A stretch of 64,000 nt of DNA from Ascoidea asiatica (lineage: Eukaryota; Ascomycota; Saccharomycetes; Ascoideales; Ascoideaceae): contig BCKQ01000007.1 in the NCBI GenBank assembly GCA_001600695.1, forward strand, positions 557,607-621,606, in the 5' to 3' direction. The position numbers and the translations under genes are program-made. Shown here piece by piece: positions 54,769-64,000 of this stretch; within the stretch, counting starts at the first letter, position 1, and every line of letters begins with the position of its first letter. Below the pieces are notes generated by a model. It saw nothing but the letters and a program-made list of their open reading frames with translations. It did not search any database and was not told the DNA's origin.

Positions 54769-56268
54769 ATTATTATTATTTTTATCAGTTTTAATATCAA
54801 TTAATTGTTTTTTATAAATTTTATTTGAAATTTCAATTGAATTTATATTTGGTAATTCATTTTTTAAGGTTATTATTAATCTTTCTTTGATTAAAGAATT
54901 TTTAACATTTTTACAAAAATTTAATAAATTTTTTAAACTGATTTTTATTGGAATTTGTTCAATATAAAAACTACAATTATTAGTACTGGTTCTATTACTA
55001 CTTTTACTATTTGTTTTAGTATAGGAAATATAATAAATATTATAAATAATTTTTGAATTTAAATTATTATTGATGCCTAGTTTTTTGAATAATTTAGCTA
55101 ATATTGAAGCAGGTGAATTACAATTTGAAATATCGATTTTTTTAGTTGAACCATCATTGAATATAAAAGTTACAATACTTTTTATTAAACCTTTACTATT
55201 CAATGTTGAAGTAGAACTATTACTATTATTATTCGAAATTTTTGAAATTTTTGATAATTTTGAAAATTTTGAAGAATTTGAAATGAGGGAGTCATGAGAT
55301 TGTTTTGTATTTATTAAATTATTTGTGCTTATTGATATCTTACTTTTATTACTTTTATTTGAATTAATACTTTTATTAGTTTTATCAGATTGATTTGAGT
55401 TATTTGAAATATTTGAAATTTTAGATTTATCTGAATGAATTGAATGAATTGAATTATTTGAATTAATTGAAGTATTTGAATTTGTTGAATTTAAAGAATT
55501 TTTAGAAAAATTTGATAAATTAGAATTTGTTGAAAAATTAGAAATATTTGAATAAGTTGATAAATTTCCAATACTTTTTTTATTATTTAAATCCATATTA
55601 CCATTGTTATTATTTAATATACTATTATAAAGAATTTCATTATCTTTTAAATTATTTAAAAAAGTATTTAGATTTAAATTTGAATTCAATTTTTTAAATT
55701 TTAAAGATTCTATAGAAATTTCAAATTTTATTAAATCACCAACTTTATTAATACCTAATTCTTTTAATAAATTATAGTCTAATTGAGTTAATAAATCAAA
55801 AGTTATATCATTTTCTTTGAATAATCTATAATATTCTTTACAGTTTATTTCTTCTAACCAAATTTTAATTTGATCATTATTAATATTGTTTAAATTATTC
55901 ACATTATTTAAATTTTTGAATTTTAATGAAGATTTATTATTGATTGAATTATTTGATTGATTACTTTTGTTACTTTTATTACTATTATTACTTTTATTTG
56001 AATTACTGGAATTTCTTAAAAAAGATTTTGAATTTAATGAATTTTTCAAATTATTATTTTTATTTTTCAAATTTATTGAATTGTTAGTAAAAGATTTTAT
56101 TGAAGTTAAGGAAGAATTTCTTTTATTATTAAGGTTATTATTGATATTATTATTTATATTATTATTATTATTATCATCTTTTAAAGATGAAATTTCTTTT
56201 GAATTATGATTATTATATAAAATTGAATTATTTAAACTATCAAAAGATAATTTCCTTAATGCATTCAT
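51907..56268 (-). CDS. STE11: MAPKKK Ste11 with long activation-loop insertion
   Basis: This 1453-residue protein has the Ste11 domain order: Asn-rich N-terminus, SAM domain at about 132-192 (IKIWLEEINCKEYYRLFKEN), a Ras-association-like domain beginning at about 360 (IVTFIFNDGSTKKIDISN), a region ending in the Ste11 regulatory block RQ..SSTLTSKLSSN..LKVYGQRPPSELI (about 690), and a kinase domain from about 1022. Kinase motifs: Gly loop GIGSLGQVYLG, MAVKQFEV, HKDIKGGNVLI, DFG at about 1190, and SSIYWMAPEVI at about 1352. Between DFG and APE there are about 160 residues instead of about 25-30: an acidic Ser/Asp/Glu-rich insertion. Ste11 phosphorylates Ste7 and Pbs2 (pheromone, filamentation, HOG pathways). 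Gly-loop Phe is replaced by Leu (GSLGQ). S. cerevisiae Ste11 is 717 residues. Confidence 0.92.
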
Positions 56269-57074
56269 TGTAGTTATAATGAGTATTAATAAAAATAAAA
56301 GTATTGATATGATATGGATATGAATAAAGATAAATTGAAAAAGAAAGCGAGAGATTTAATAATTTGATAATTTAATGATTAACTGATTAATATCGCCATA
56401 TCATTTCATAACAAATAATTTATGTATTATTGGTCTTTTTGATATATTTCAAAGTATTGAATTGAGTTATAATCAAGAGTATTAAAGAAAGAATTATGAA
56501 TGTTTTATTACTGTAATATATTTAGTGCTTTAAAGCTTTATTTCTTCGATAATATTATCAATTGCAATGGATTGATTAAGTATCAGAGTGCTGGCGGTAG
56601 AATTGTTTTATTGTTTTATTGTTTATTGTTGATTGTTTATTCAACTGCTGAGTATTAAGTATTAAGTATTAAGTATTAATTCTGTCTTGATTGTTCAGAT
56701 GTGCTGAATCGCAGAGTTTGAATCTGATACGGCAGAGAAACGTTCGCTTTGGCGGTGGGAGAAATGTGAGTGTTGAAAAAGAGTGTTGACGGTAACTGTT
56801 ACTGCTCGTAGTTACTCGGTGCCTGGCAAGGAACCGGAGAGACGTAGCAGCAGGGTAACAGATCTAAGCAGCAGCGCGCTGACGGTACAGGCGCTTTTGT
56901 ATGCAGCAGATCCGCGATGGTTTCATTACCATACTACTGGTCGAGAAGGAGGTGTGTATCACAGCGCTAAGCTGTGGAGCGTGCGTCTACTACGAGACCC
57001 AAATGTTTGGCTCCATTCATTCATTCATTCAATCATTTCTCATTTACTATTAATTACTAAATATTAGCTATTGA
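56269..57074. other. intergenic; STE11 promoter with GC-rich pocket
   Basis: About 800 bp between STE11 (5') and PRX1 (3'). AAGTATT repeats lie at 56645-56680; a GC-rich pocket runs from about 56700 to 57005. A 94-codon frame within it is a composition effect. Confidence 0.5.
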
Positions 57075-57875
57075 TTATTGATTATTATTACAGTTATCAA
57101 TATCAATATCAATATCATTATCATTATCATTGTTGGTTAATATCTTATTGTAAATAGTTTCTTTTGATAATGGAGTTAAGCGTAAATATGGTTTAATGAT
57201 TCTAAATTTCGGAAATAATTTACGAGCATTTGTATCATTGACTGAATAATTAATAATAACATCATCTCCAGGAATCCAATTAATTGGTGTTGAAATATTA
57301 TAAGAATCTGAAATAATTAAAGAATCTAAAACTCTTAAAATTTCTGCAGTATTTCTACCTGTTGAAGTTGGATAATTTATAATTAATCTAATTTTTTTGA
57401 AATTATCAATTATAAATAATGATCTTATTGTTAATCTAATTTTAAAATTTGCTTCGGATTTATTATTATCTTCATTATATTTGAAATTTTTTGAATCTTG
57501 ATAATCTAACATATTATATAATATTGAAATTTTACCACCTAAATCTGAAATTATTGGAAATTTTAAATCTGAACATGTTAATTCATTTATATCTTTAATC
57601 CAATTTAAATGATTTTCAATTGAATTTATACTTAAACCTATCAATTTACAATTTCTTTTATTAAATTCATTTTCTAATTTGGAAAATGCTCCTAATTCTG
57701 TTGTACAAACTGGAGTAAAATCATCTGGATGTGAAAAAAATATACACCATTTATTATTAATAAATTCATGAAATCGAATTTTGCCAATTGTTGTATCACA
57801 TTCAAAATCTGGAGCAATGGATCCCAATCTTATTACAGGTACTTCATTTTCATTACTTTCATTCATCTCAATCAT
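57075..57875 (-). CDS. PRX1: 1-Cys peroxiredoxin (Prx1/Prdx6 type)
   Basis: This 266-residue enzyme has IRLGSIAPDFECDTTIGKI (about 15-33) and the peroxidatic motif SHPDDFTPVCTTELGAF with Cys57, then LIGLSINSIENHLNWIKDI and the Prdx6-type C-terminal domain (LTIRSLFIIDNFKKIRLIIN, YPTSTGRNTAEILRVLDSL, NWIPGDDVII). It reduces peroxides with one catalytic cysteine. S. cerevisiae Prx1 is mitochondrial with a presequence; here the N-terminus (MIEMNESNENEVPV) is acidic and lacks one, so a cytosolic form is likely unless an upstream exon exists. The last about 20 residues are an Asn/Asp/Ile tail from an ATC/ATT repeat. Confidence 0.93.
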   Translation of the reverse strand: MIEMNESNENEVPVIRLGSIAPDFECDTTIGKIRFHEFINNKWCIFFSHPDDFTPVCTTELGAFSKLENEFNKRNCKLIGLSINSIENHLNWIKDINELTCSDLKFPIISDLGGKISILYNMLDYQDSKNFKYNEDNNKSEANFKIRLTIRSLFIIDNFKKIRLIINYPTSTGRNTAEILRVLDSLIISDSYNISTPINWIPGDDVIINYSVNDTNARKLFPKFRIIKPYLRLTPLSKETIYNKILTNNDNDNDIDIDIDNCNNNQ

Positions 57876-58544
57876 TATTATCTATCTATTGTAATATTTC
57901 CATATACAGTACCATTAATATTATTTAATATACTTTTAATCCATAACTGAATAAATATATCATTATCGAGCAATGCAATCAGTAGAAATAACCTCAGTGT
58001 CTGCGGCGTTATCAGTGAATTACTGACAGTAACAATAATATTTAAACAGGGTCTAACTTAGATCTGGTCACATGCACCATCGTTATTTTAGTCACGCCAC
58101 GTGATCTCCCTGATACGTGTCTACTGCCACACACGCTGAACCCTTTAGATTTGCACGCTTTTTCAACTCCAATCTTTAACCGCCGACACTTTTATTCAAT
58201 TATCATCAAAAACCACTTTTCAATATTGATATTCATTCGTTATATATTCAATATTTCTTATTTGATAGATATAATCAAATAATATAACAATCAATACAAT
58301 AACAATCAATATAATCATAATCACAGTCATTATCATTCACTATCATATCTTATCACTTTAATTTGATAAATATTCATATTCATGATTAAATAATAAAGGT
58401 TATAATCAATCCAACTAATTCAACTTATCCAACTATTTTACTCTCATTATTAAAGATTATATATTTATTTATATAAATAAATAAACAAACAAACTCATTC
58501 ATAAGCGCTTATACATAACTATAGATAAATATATTATAATTAAA
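57876..58544. promoter_or_regulatory. divergent promoter PRX1/LCB1
   Basis: About 670 bp with a GC-richer core at 58000-58190, including CACGTG at 58098-58103 followed by AT (Cbf1-type). AACAATCAATATAATC-type short repeats lie towards LCB1. Confidence 0.55.
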
Positions 58545-60629
58545 ATGAATAATTCAACTGTAATTCAATTACCTGACTGGTCAAAAGATTATTTAATAAG
58601 CTTAATAAATTTTTCAAAAAGTTTATTATCAACTTTTGAATCTTTACCAGGTGGTTCAATAATTATGAGATATATAAAATCTTCTTATCAAAATGATCCT
58701 TTTAGATCTTTACTTGAAATTTTTTTAATTATATTTAGTTTAAATTATTTTTTATCTTCAAAAATCTCAAAAAATAAAAATTTTTATTTAAATTTAAATA
58801 AAACTGAAAAAAATTCAATTTTAAAAAATTTTAAACCTTTACCATTAATTAATGATTTAAAACCAGAAGAATTTTATAATTTGAAAAAAATTCCAATTGT
58901 TAATGGTAATAATAATCTTAAATATTTAAATTTAAATTTAAATCCTTATTTAAATGATTATAAAAATCAATATAAAGGTAAATTATATAATACAAATAAT
59001 TTAATCACCAATGAATCAAATAAAACAAAAACTTTTTTAAATAATGTCTTAAATTTAGCTTCAAATGATTTTTTAAATTTAAGTAATAATAAATTCTCAA
59101 TTAATGAAGCTTCAAAAGTTATTAGAAACTATGGTGTTGGAGCTTGTGGTCCTCCAAATTTTTATGGTACTTCCGATATTCAAGTTAATTTAGAAAAAGA
59201 TTTATCTAAATTTTTTGGTACTGAAAATGCAATAATTTATGGTCAAGATTTTTGTACTGCAGAAAGTATTATACCTGCTTTTTTAAAAAGAGGTGATATA
59301 TGTATTGTTGATTCTGGTATAAATTTATCTATTCAAAAAGCAATTATTTTATCAAGATGTAAAGCTTATTGGTTTAATCATAATGATTTAAGTCATTTAA
59401 TTGAAATTTTAGAAAATTTAAAATTTTTAAATATTGGTATTAATGAAAATCCAATTCCAAGAAAATTTATTGTTACTGAAGGTTTATTTTATAATACTGG
59501 TGATTACCCAAATTTACCAAAATTAATTGAAATTAAAAATCATTATAAATATAGATTATTTTTAGATGAAAGTTATTCAATTGGTGTACTTGGTAAATCT
59601 GGTAAAGGTTTACCTGATTTTTTTAATATTGATAGAAAACAAATTGAAATTACAACTTGTTCAATGGGTAATTCTTTAGCATCTTCTGGTGGGTTTTCAA
59701 TTGGTGAAAATTCAATGATTTTTTATCAAAGAATTGGTTCAAGTGCTGTTTGTTTTTCTGCTTCTTTACCTCCTTATTTATCAAAAGTAACTTCATGTTC
59801 TTTAAAATTAATTTCTGATTCAATTTCTGAAGAATTAAATTCAAATGGTAAAAAAAAATCATATTTAACAAAATTAAATGAAATTACAACTTATACTTTC
59901 TCAAAATTATTAAAAAATAAAAAAATTTCAAAATATTTCAAAATTACTTCAATCAAAGAAAGTTCAATTATTCATCTAGAATTAAATAATAATTTTAAAA
60001 ATATTTTAGATTTACCTTTATATTATGTTAATGAAAATAATAAAATGGCAAAAACATTAAATGATGAATTAAATTCTTATCTCAGTCAAGAAGAAGAAGA
60101 AGAACAACAACAACAAAATACAAATGAAACTGATAATAAAATTAATAGTGATAATGATAATGATTCTTCAAGCGATTTTACTTTAATAGACAATGAAAAA
60201 TCTGGTGATGATTATGAAAGAGTTGATTATTATTCATCAAATTTCAATAATTCAAAATCCGCTCATTCTACACTAAAAGAATTAGACCCAAATTTTATTA
60301 TAAATCAAAATGAATTAAATTCAAAAGATAATTTAGATATTTATGAGTTATATAATATTGAAAATTTTTTAATCTGTAAAATTATTAATCATTTATTAAT
60401 CAATTATTCAATTTTAATCAATTCTTCAACAAGATCTCTAAAACATGAAATTGTTAAAGTTAATCCACAATTAAAAATTAATCTAAGTAGGGAATTGACA
60501 TTTAAAGAAATTGATAATACTTTAGATTCTTTATCAACTTCAATTAATGAAATTTGTTCAAAATTAAATTCTTTCAATGATTTAAAAAAATTGTTTGATA
60601 CTGATAATGCAGTTAATGATTATAAATGA
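58545..60629 (+). CDS. LCB1: serine palmitoyltransferase subunit Lcb1
   Basis: This 694-residue protein of the alpha-oxoamine synthase family has an N-terminal membrane-associated segment (about 55-75, SLLEIFLIIFSLNYFLSS) and the conserved run LNLASNDFLNLS, IRNYGVGACGPPNFYGTSDI (Cys201 aligns with the human SPTLC1 HSAN1 residue C133), LFLDESYSIGVLGKSGKGLP and CSMGNSLASSGGFSIGE. At the position of the PLP lysine of Lcb2 it has no Lys, as expected for the non-catalytic Lcb1 partner. With Lcb2 it condenses serine and palmitoyl-CoA in the ER, the first step of sphingolipid synthesis. A Gln/Asp/Ser-rich insert at about 512-580 explains the extra length over S. cerevisiae Lcb1 (558). No in-frame CTG was found in the sampled body. 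Confidence 0.96.
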   Translation: MNNSTVIQLPDWSKDYLISLINFSKSLLSTFESLPGGSIIMRYIKSSYQNDPFRSLLEIFLIIFSLNYFLSSKISKNKNFYLNLNKTEKNSILKNFKPLPLINDLKPEEFYNLKKIPIVNGNNNLKYLNLNLNPYLNDYKNQYKGKLYNTNNLITNESNKTKTFLNNVLNLASNDFLNLSNNKFSINEASKVIRNYGVGACGPPNFYGTSDIQVNLEKDLSKFFGTENAIIYGQDFCTAESIIPAFLKRGDICIVDSGINLSIQKAIILSRCKAYWFNHNDLSHLIEILENLKFLNIGINENPIPRKFIVTEGLFYNTGDYPNLPKLIEIKNHYKYRLFLDESYSIGVLGKSGKGLPDFFNIDRKQIEITTCSMGNSLASSGGFSIGENSMIFYQRIGSSAVCFSASLPPYLSKVTSCSLKLISDSISEELNSNGKKKSYLTKLNEITTYTFSKLLKNKKISKYFKITSIKESSIIHLELNNNFKNILDLPLYYVNENNKMAKTLNDELNSYLSQEEEEEQQQQNTNETDNKINSDNDNDSSSDFTLIDNEKSGDDYERVDYYSSNFNNSKSAHSTLKELDPNFIINQNELNSKDNLDIYELYNIENFLICKIINHLLINYSILINSSTRSLKHEIVKVNPQLKINLSRELTFKEIDNTLDSLSTSINEICSKLNSFNDLKKLFDTDNAVNDYK

Positions 60630-63600
60630 TTCTAAAGATCTATAATCATATCTTTTTTTTATTATTTATAATATTTCTTAAATCTCTTCAACTTCTTTTC
60701 TCTTCATTTTAAAATCATTTTTAATTTTTTTTTTTCTCTCATTTATTATTTCTTCATTTTTTCTTGAATTTTTGTTTTTATATCTATAATTTTTATCATA
60801 ATTCTCTTTCTGTTAATTATAACCCTACTTTTACTTTCAATCATGGATCATTTAATTTGATTTTTAATATACTTTTAACTAATTTTTAATAAATATTTAC
60901 TAAATTTTATTTCAATTTTTCTTTTTTTTTTCTTCTTTTTTTATCGTGGTTTAGCTTTTACAGTTTCAAACTCTTTTGGAATATTGTACTCTGGATATCT
61001 TTTGAGAAACTTTTTAGTATTAATTTATTATTTTTTTAATTTTTCTTTTCATATATAAATTCAAGTAGTGGAATATAGTTTTTTCAATTTTTATCAGACT
61101 TCTTTAATTAATTCAATAATTCATAAATAAGTTTACATTACTTTACACATTCAAAGAACTTACGAATATAATTTAGTACTGAAATAATTTCATTTTCAAT
61201 TTCAATGTTAATTTCAATTTCTATCTCGATTTGAGATAAATGTTTTGATTTATTTGAATAAATAATTATAGTTTATTTTAATGTACGCATCTTCTCAAAA
61301 GTATTTCTTTTTAATTTCATATGAAATTTAACATTTAATTAACCAAATTTCAAAAAGCCCCAGAATTATAATTCCAAATTGGATTTTTTTTAAATTTTAA
61401 TTTTTAATGGATTTCAGCTTGCGAAAAAAAAAAGGGAGATTTCAAATTCAAAATTAAAATAAATATATTCACAGGTTGTAAATTCAGATACACTTCAATT
61501 TGCAGATTAAATGTGCAGATTAATTCACACTCTTTTCAAATTTCTTATCTTATCTGATTTTGAATATATAAGATTCAATCTCAAAACTGCTTGTCAATAT
61601 GATCAGCAACTAGTTGATACTGCAAAAAAGTTAATTTCTATTCATCTAAAATTGAATAACTTGTCATTTATAACACCCGTTAAATTGATTTGAGTTATTT
61701 CATCAAAGAAACAGCCTATGAACCATTTTTTTCGACAAAATTAAATTTAATTCTGTTACATCGACCACCATTATCGATTCCAAAAGTAGAATAAATCTCT
61801 CACTTTTAGTTTCTTTTGATTCACATAAAATCCAATAAAATCCAATAAAATCTAATAAACTCAACTCAAACCCAAATTCAACATCAACCCATTATAATCT
61901 ACTGTATAAAATTTCTATTTCACTTTCTTTGAACCAGCTTTTTCTTGGTGTATTAATCCAGCTTTTATTTCAGCTTCTATTTTACCGACAGTTTCAACTG
62001 CTGAGTTTTTTGAATTTTTCAATCAGTTTCGAAGGCGAATTCGGAGCATTCGCAGGCGGAGCACGTTTTTTCCGTGTCGCATTTTGGTCCGTGTGCATGG
62101 ATATCTTATTTTTGATAACCTTAATAACCTGCTGCGGATGAGTACTTCGGAACGGACATTTGTCCGGGTGTGTCTAATTGAAGGCTTTTTACCAGTTCTG
62201 TGGATTGAATAGAACAGCTTCACACTAATTCATTAAATACGCCAATCATTTTATAAACTGCTTGAAAGTAAGCAATTGAACTTAATTGCAAGTAAAGCAT
62301 TAGAATAAAATTAAGGTGGTAGATAAATAGATAGATAGATGATAATCATATTAGTAAATAAAATAATAATGGATAAATATTACAAGAAAATGCATAAAAA
62401 ACGAGATAATGAATAGAGAGAGATACCTTATCTTTCTATTTAACTCACTAAACTGAAATCTGGTGTGAATTTCTTGAAGAAATCACGACAATTTTTGCGA
62501 TTTTCAAACTTATTTTGCATTAGAGGCAGATTTTAAATTAAATATTTCTTTACTTTTCTCATTATTTTCAAAACTAAATGTTTCAAAAATTTATCAAGTT
62601 TAACCCATAATGTTTATTAGATTCCTTTTATCATCGGTTAAAATGAATTCCCATGTTGTTTAAATCACTAAAATATAACAAAATCTGAAACTTTACAAAT
62701 TACATACGCCTTCAAGTTTACCATAAATTGATTGTTTTAATAATCACATTATCTGAAAAAAAGTTTATAATTTCAAATGATCAAAAAAAGATTAAAAGTA
62801 TAAATGAAACTCAAATAACAAGTATCTTCAAATTATATTCAACCTTTTTTCAAATTAAAATTCAAACGTGGTTTAATTTTGATGATTTAACCACATAATT
62901 TGGATTTATTCATCTGCCTATTTTACACATAATGTACTATATGTATGTTAATGGAAGTAAAAATTTAATACAGTACTAATAATACTTACTAAATTTCTTT
63001 CAAAGCTGCAACACATATTCTTGAATTTTCTTGATATAAAATTTTTTGAATTATATCCAATTTTTATTAAATTTAATCAATATATTCTATTATTCATTAT
63101 CCATGATCTTTAATTGGAGAATAAAAGGCTTTTCAAAAAATTTGTTACTTCATTATAAATTTTTTTTATCCTATTATATTATTGTATAATTATGACAAAT
63201 AATTACATACTGCAGATTTATTGTTATTTGAGTAAAATATAAAGTGATATTCTTTTAATTTATATGATAACTAGTTTTATGGCTTGATAAATGAAATCAT
63301 ATTAACTAAACATTCGATCCTTTATTCCCTTTTTTTTTTGTTTTTTTGAAGCAATTAAGGGGAAAATATGATTTTTTTTTACAACATAAATGACTTTGAA
63401 CGAATTTCGGTGTAAATTTAGTGCAAGCTTTGTCATTTGAAAGGAATAAATTCTCAATTCATTAATTAACTAATTTTTTTTTTATCTGTTTGATTGCTTG
63501 GTTGTTCAAGTTTTGATTTTAGTTACTTTATTGAACATTATCTACAATAAAAATCTTTTTAATAAACCAAAAATTTTATTTGAAATATGTATACATAACA

Positions 63601-63934
63601 AAACCTTCCTCTAACTGTATATAGATGAAAAAAAAATTGAATATAAAAAGTTTAAATAAAAACTATGCTTAGAATTAGTAGAATTAAATAAGTTAGATAT
63701 TTTTTGATATATAATTATAAGTTAAGCCGATAAATAATAGATAAAGATAAAAAAATAAGCATAATTGTAAAAAATACAAAATTATTGAATTGAATAGAAA
63801 TAAAAACTGAAATTGAAATAGAAATTGAAATTGAAATTAAAATTAAAATTAAAATTGAATTTAAAGTAGAAATTAAAATAGAAGTTGAAATAGGAATAAA
63901 ATAAATAGTGTAAATAATTAAAAGAAATAGAATT
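60630..63934. other. 3.3-kb gene-poor region
   Basis: No credible protein gene or tRNA. There are long T runs after LCB1, a GC-richer pocket at about 62020-62180 with a palindrome CGGACA-TT-TGTCCG at 62153-62166, and GAAATT/AAAATT repeats at about 63795-63870 near the right end. Short open frames (60-70 codons) have random composition. An untranslated RNA or an origin could be here, but I see no signature. Confidence 0.5.
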
Positions 63935-64000
63935 TTACCTACTTAATGGAGGTAGAGTATAGTTATTTGATTTTTCACCTTCTTTGAAACGATTCAAACT
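63935..64000 (-). CDS. 3' end of an unidentified gene
   Basis: Reading leftwards from the window edge, an open frame encodes SLNRFKEGEKSNNYTLPPLSR and stops at TAA (63937-63935). The other two frames on this strand contain stops, and the residue composition is protein-like. It is too short to identify and continues beyond the window. Confidence 0.4.
   Translation of the reverse strand, partial: SLNRFKEGEKSNNYTLPPLSR

Noticed and set aside
56783-57067. 94-codon frame between STE11 and PRX1
   Set aside because: Lies in a GC-rich promoter pocket; no recognisable protein features.
1-64000. CRISPR arrays, insertion sequences, LTRs or rRNA
   Set aside because: No spaced direct repeats, transposase frames, LTR pairs or rRNA-like blocks were seen; the only long tandem array (17723-18050) has no spacers.

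Overview
This is nuclear DNA from a very AT-rich budding yeast (Saccharomycotina). The evidence is: single-exon genes typical of budding yeasts; a few introns with GTAAGT/GTATGT donors and TACTAAC-like branch points; eukaryotic tRNAs; long Asn/Ser tracts from trinucleotide repeats; and a full set of recognisable yeast orthologues. CTG codons are nearly absent from the conserved genes. That fits a lineage that reassigned CUG or passed through a CUG-poor phase, but I cannot name the species. Position 7982 and position 7987 are ambiguous bases (N).

Layout. 1-5 kb: truncated gene with a possible APSES/KilA-N-like fold (-), tubby-like protein (+), ATG10 (-), mitoribosomal MRPS18 (+), intron-containing arginase CAR1 (-). 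6-9 kb: tRNA-Pro(UGG), a small putative mitochondrial protein (-), and a three-exon gene for V-ATPase subunit f (-). 9-17 kb: SLY41-like transporter (-), then a large single-pass membrane protein with a disordered tail (+). 17-20 kb: 62-codon ORF (-), a perfect 79-bp minisatellite, tRNA-Ile(AAU), COQ2 (-). 20-28 kb: gene-poor, holding a wrecked ACC-deaminase/D-cysteine-desulfhydrase-family pseudogene (+) and a GPI-anchored Ser-rich wall protein (-). 28-38 kb: UPC2/ECM22-type sterol regulator (+), PSD1 (+), IBA57 (-). 38-51 kb: SKO1-type bZIP factor whose start codon appears to be made by splicing (-), CHL1 helicase (-), a Lys/Glu/Pro/Val-repeat protein (+), an SDR oxidoreductase (+). 52-61 kb: STE11 MAPKKK with a very long activation-loop insert (-), 1-Cys peroxiredoxin PRX1 (-), LCB1 (+). 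The last 3.3 kb are almost gene-free, ending in the tail of another gene (-).

There is no operon logic; the genes are independent housekeeping and regulatory loci. Shared themes are lipid metabolism (UPC2 sterols, PSD1 phosphatidylethanolamine, LCB1 sphingolipids), mitochondrial function (MRPS18, COQ2, IBA57, PSD1) and stress MAPK signalling (STE11, SKO1). Many intergenic regions carry a short GC-rich pocket, often with a CACGTG (Cbf1-type) hexamer. The best items for a second look are the ACC-deaminase-family relic, the spliced start codon of SKO1, the STE11 activation-loop insert, the V-ATPase f micro-exon gene and the CTG avoidance.
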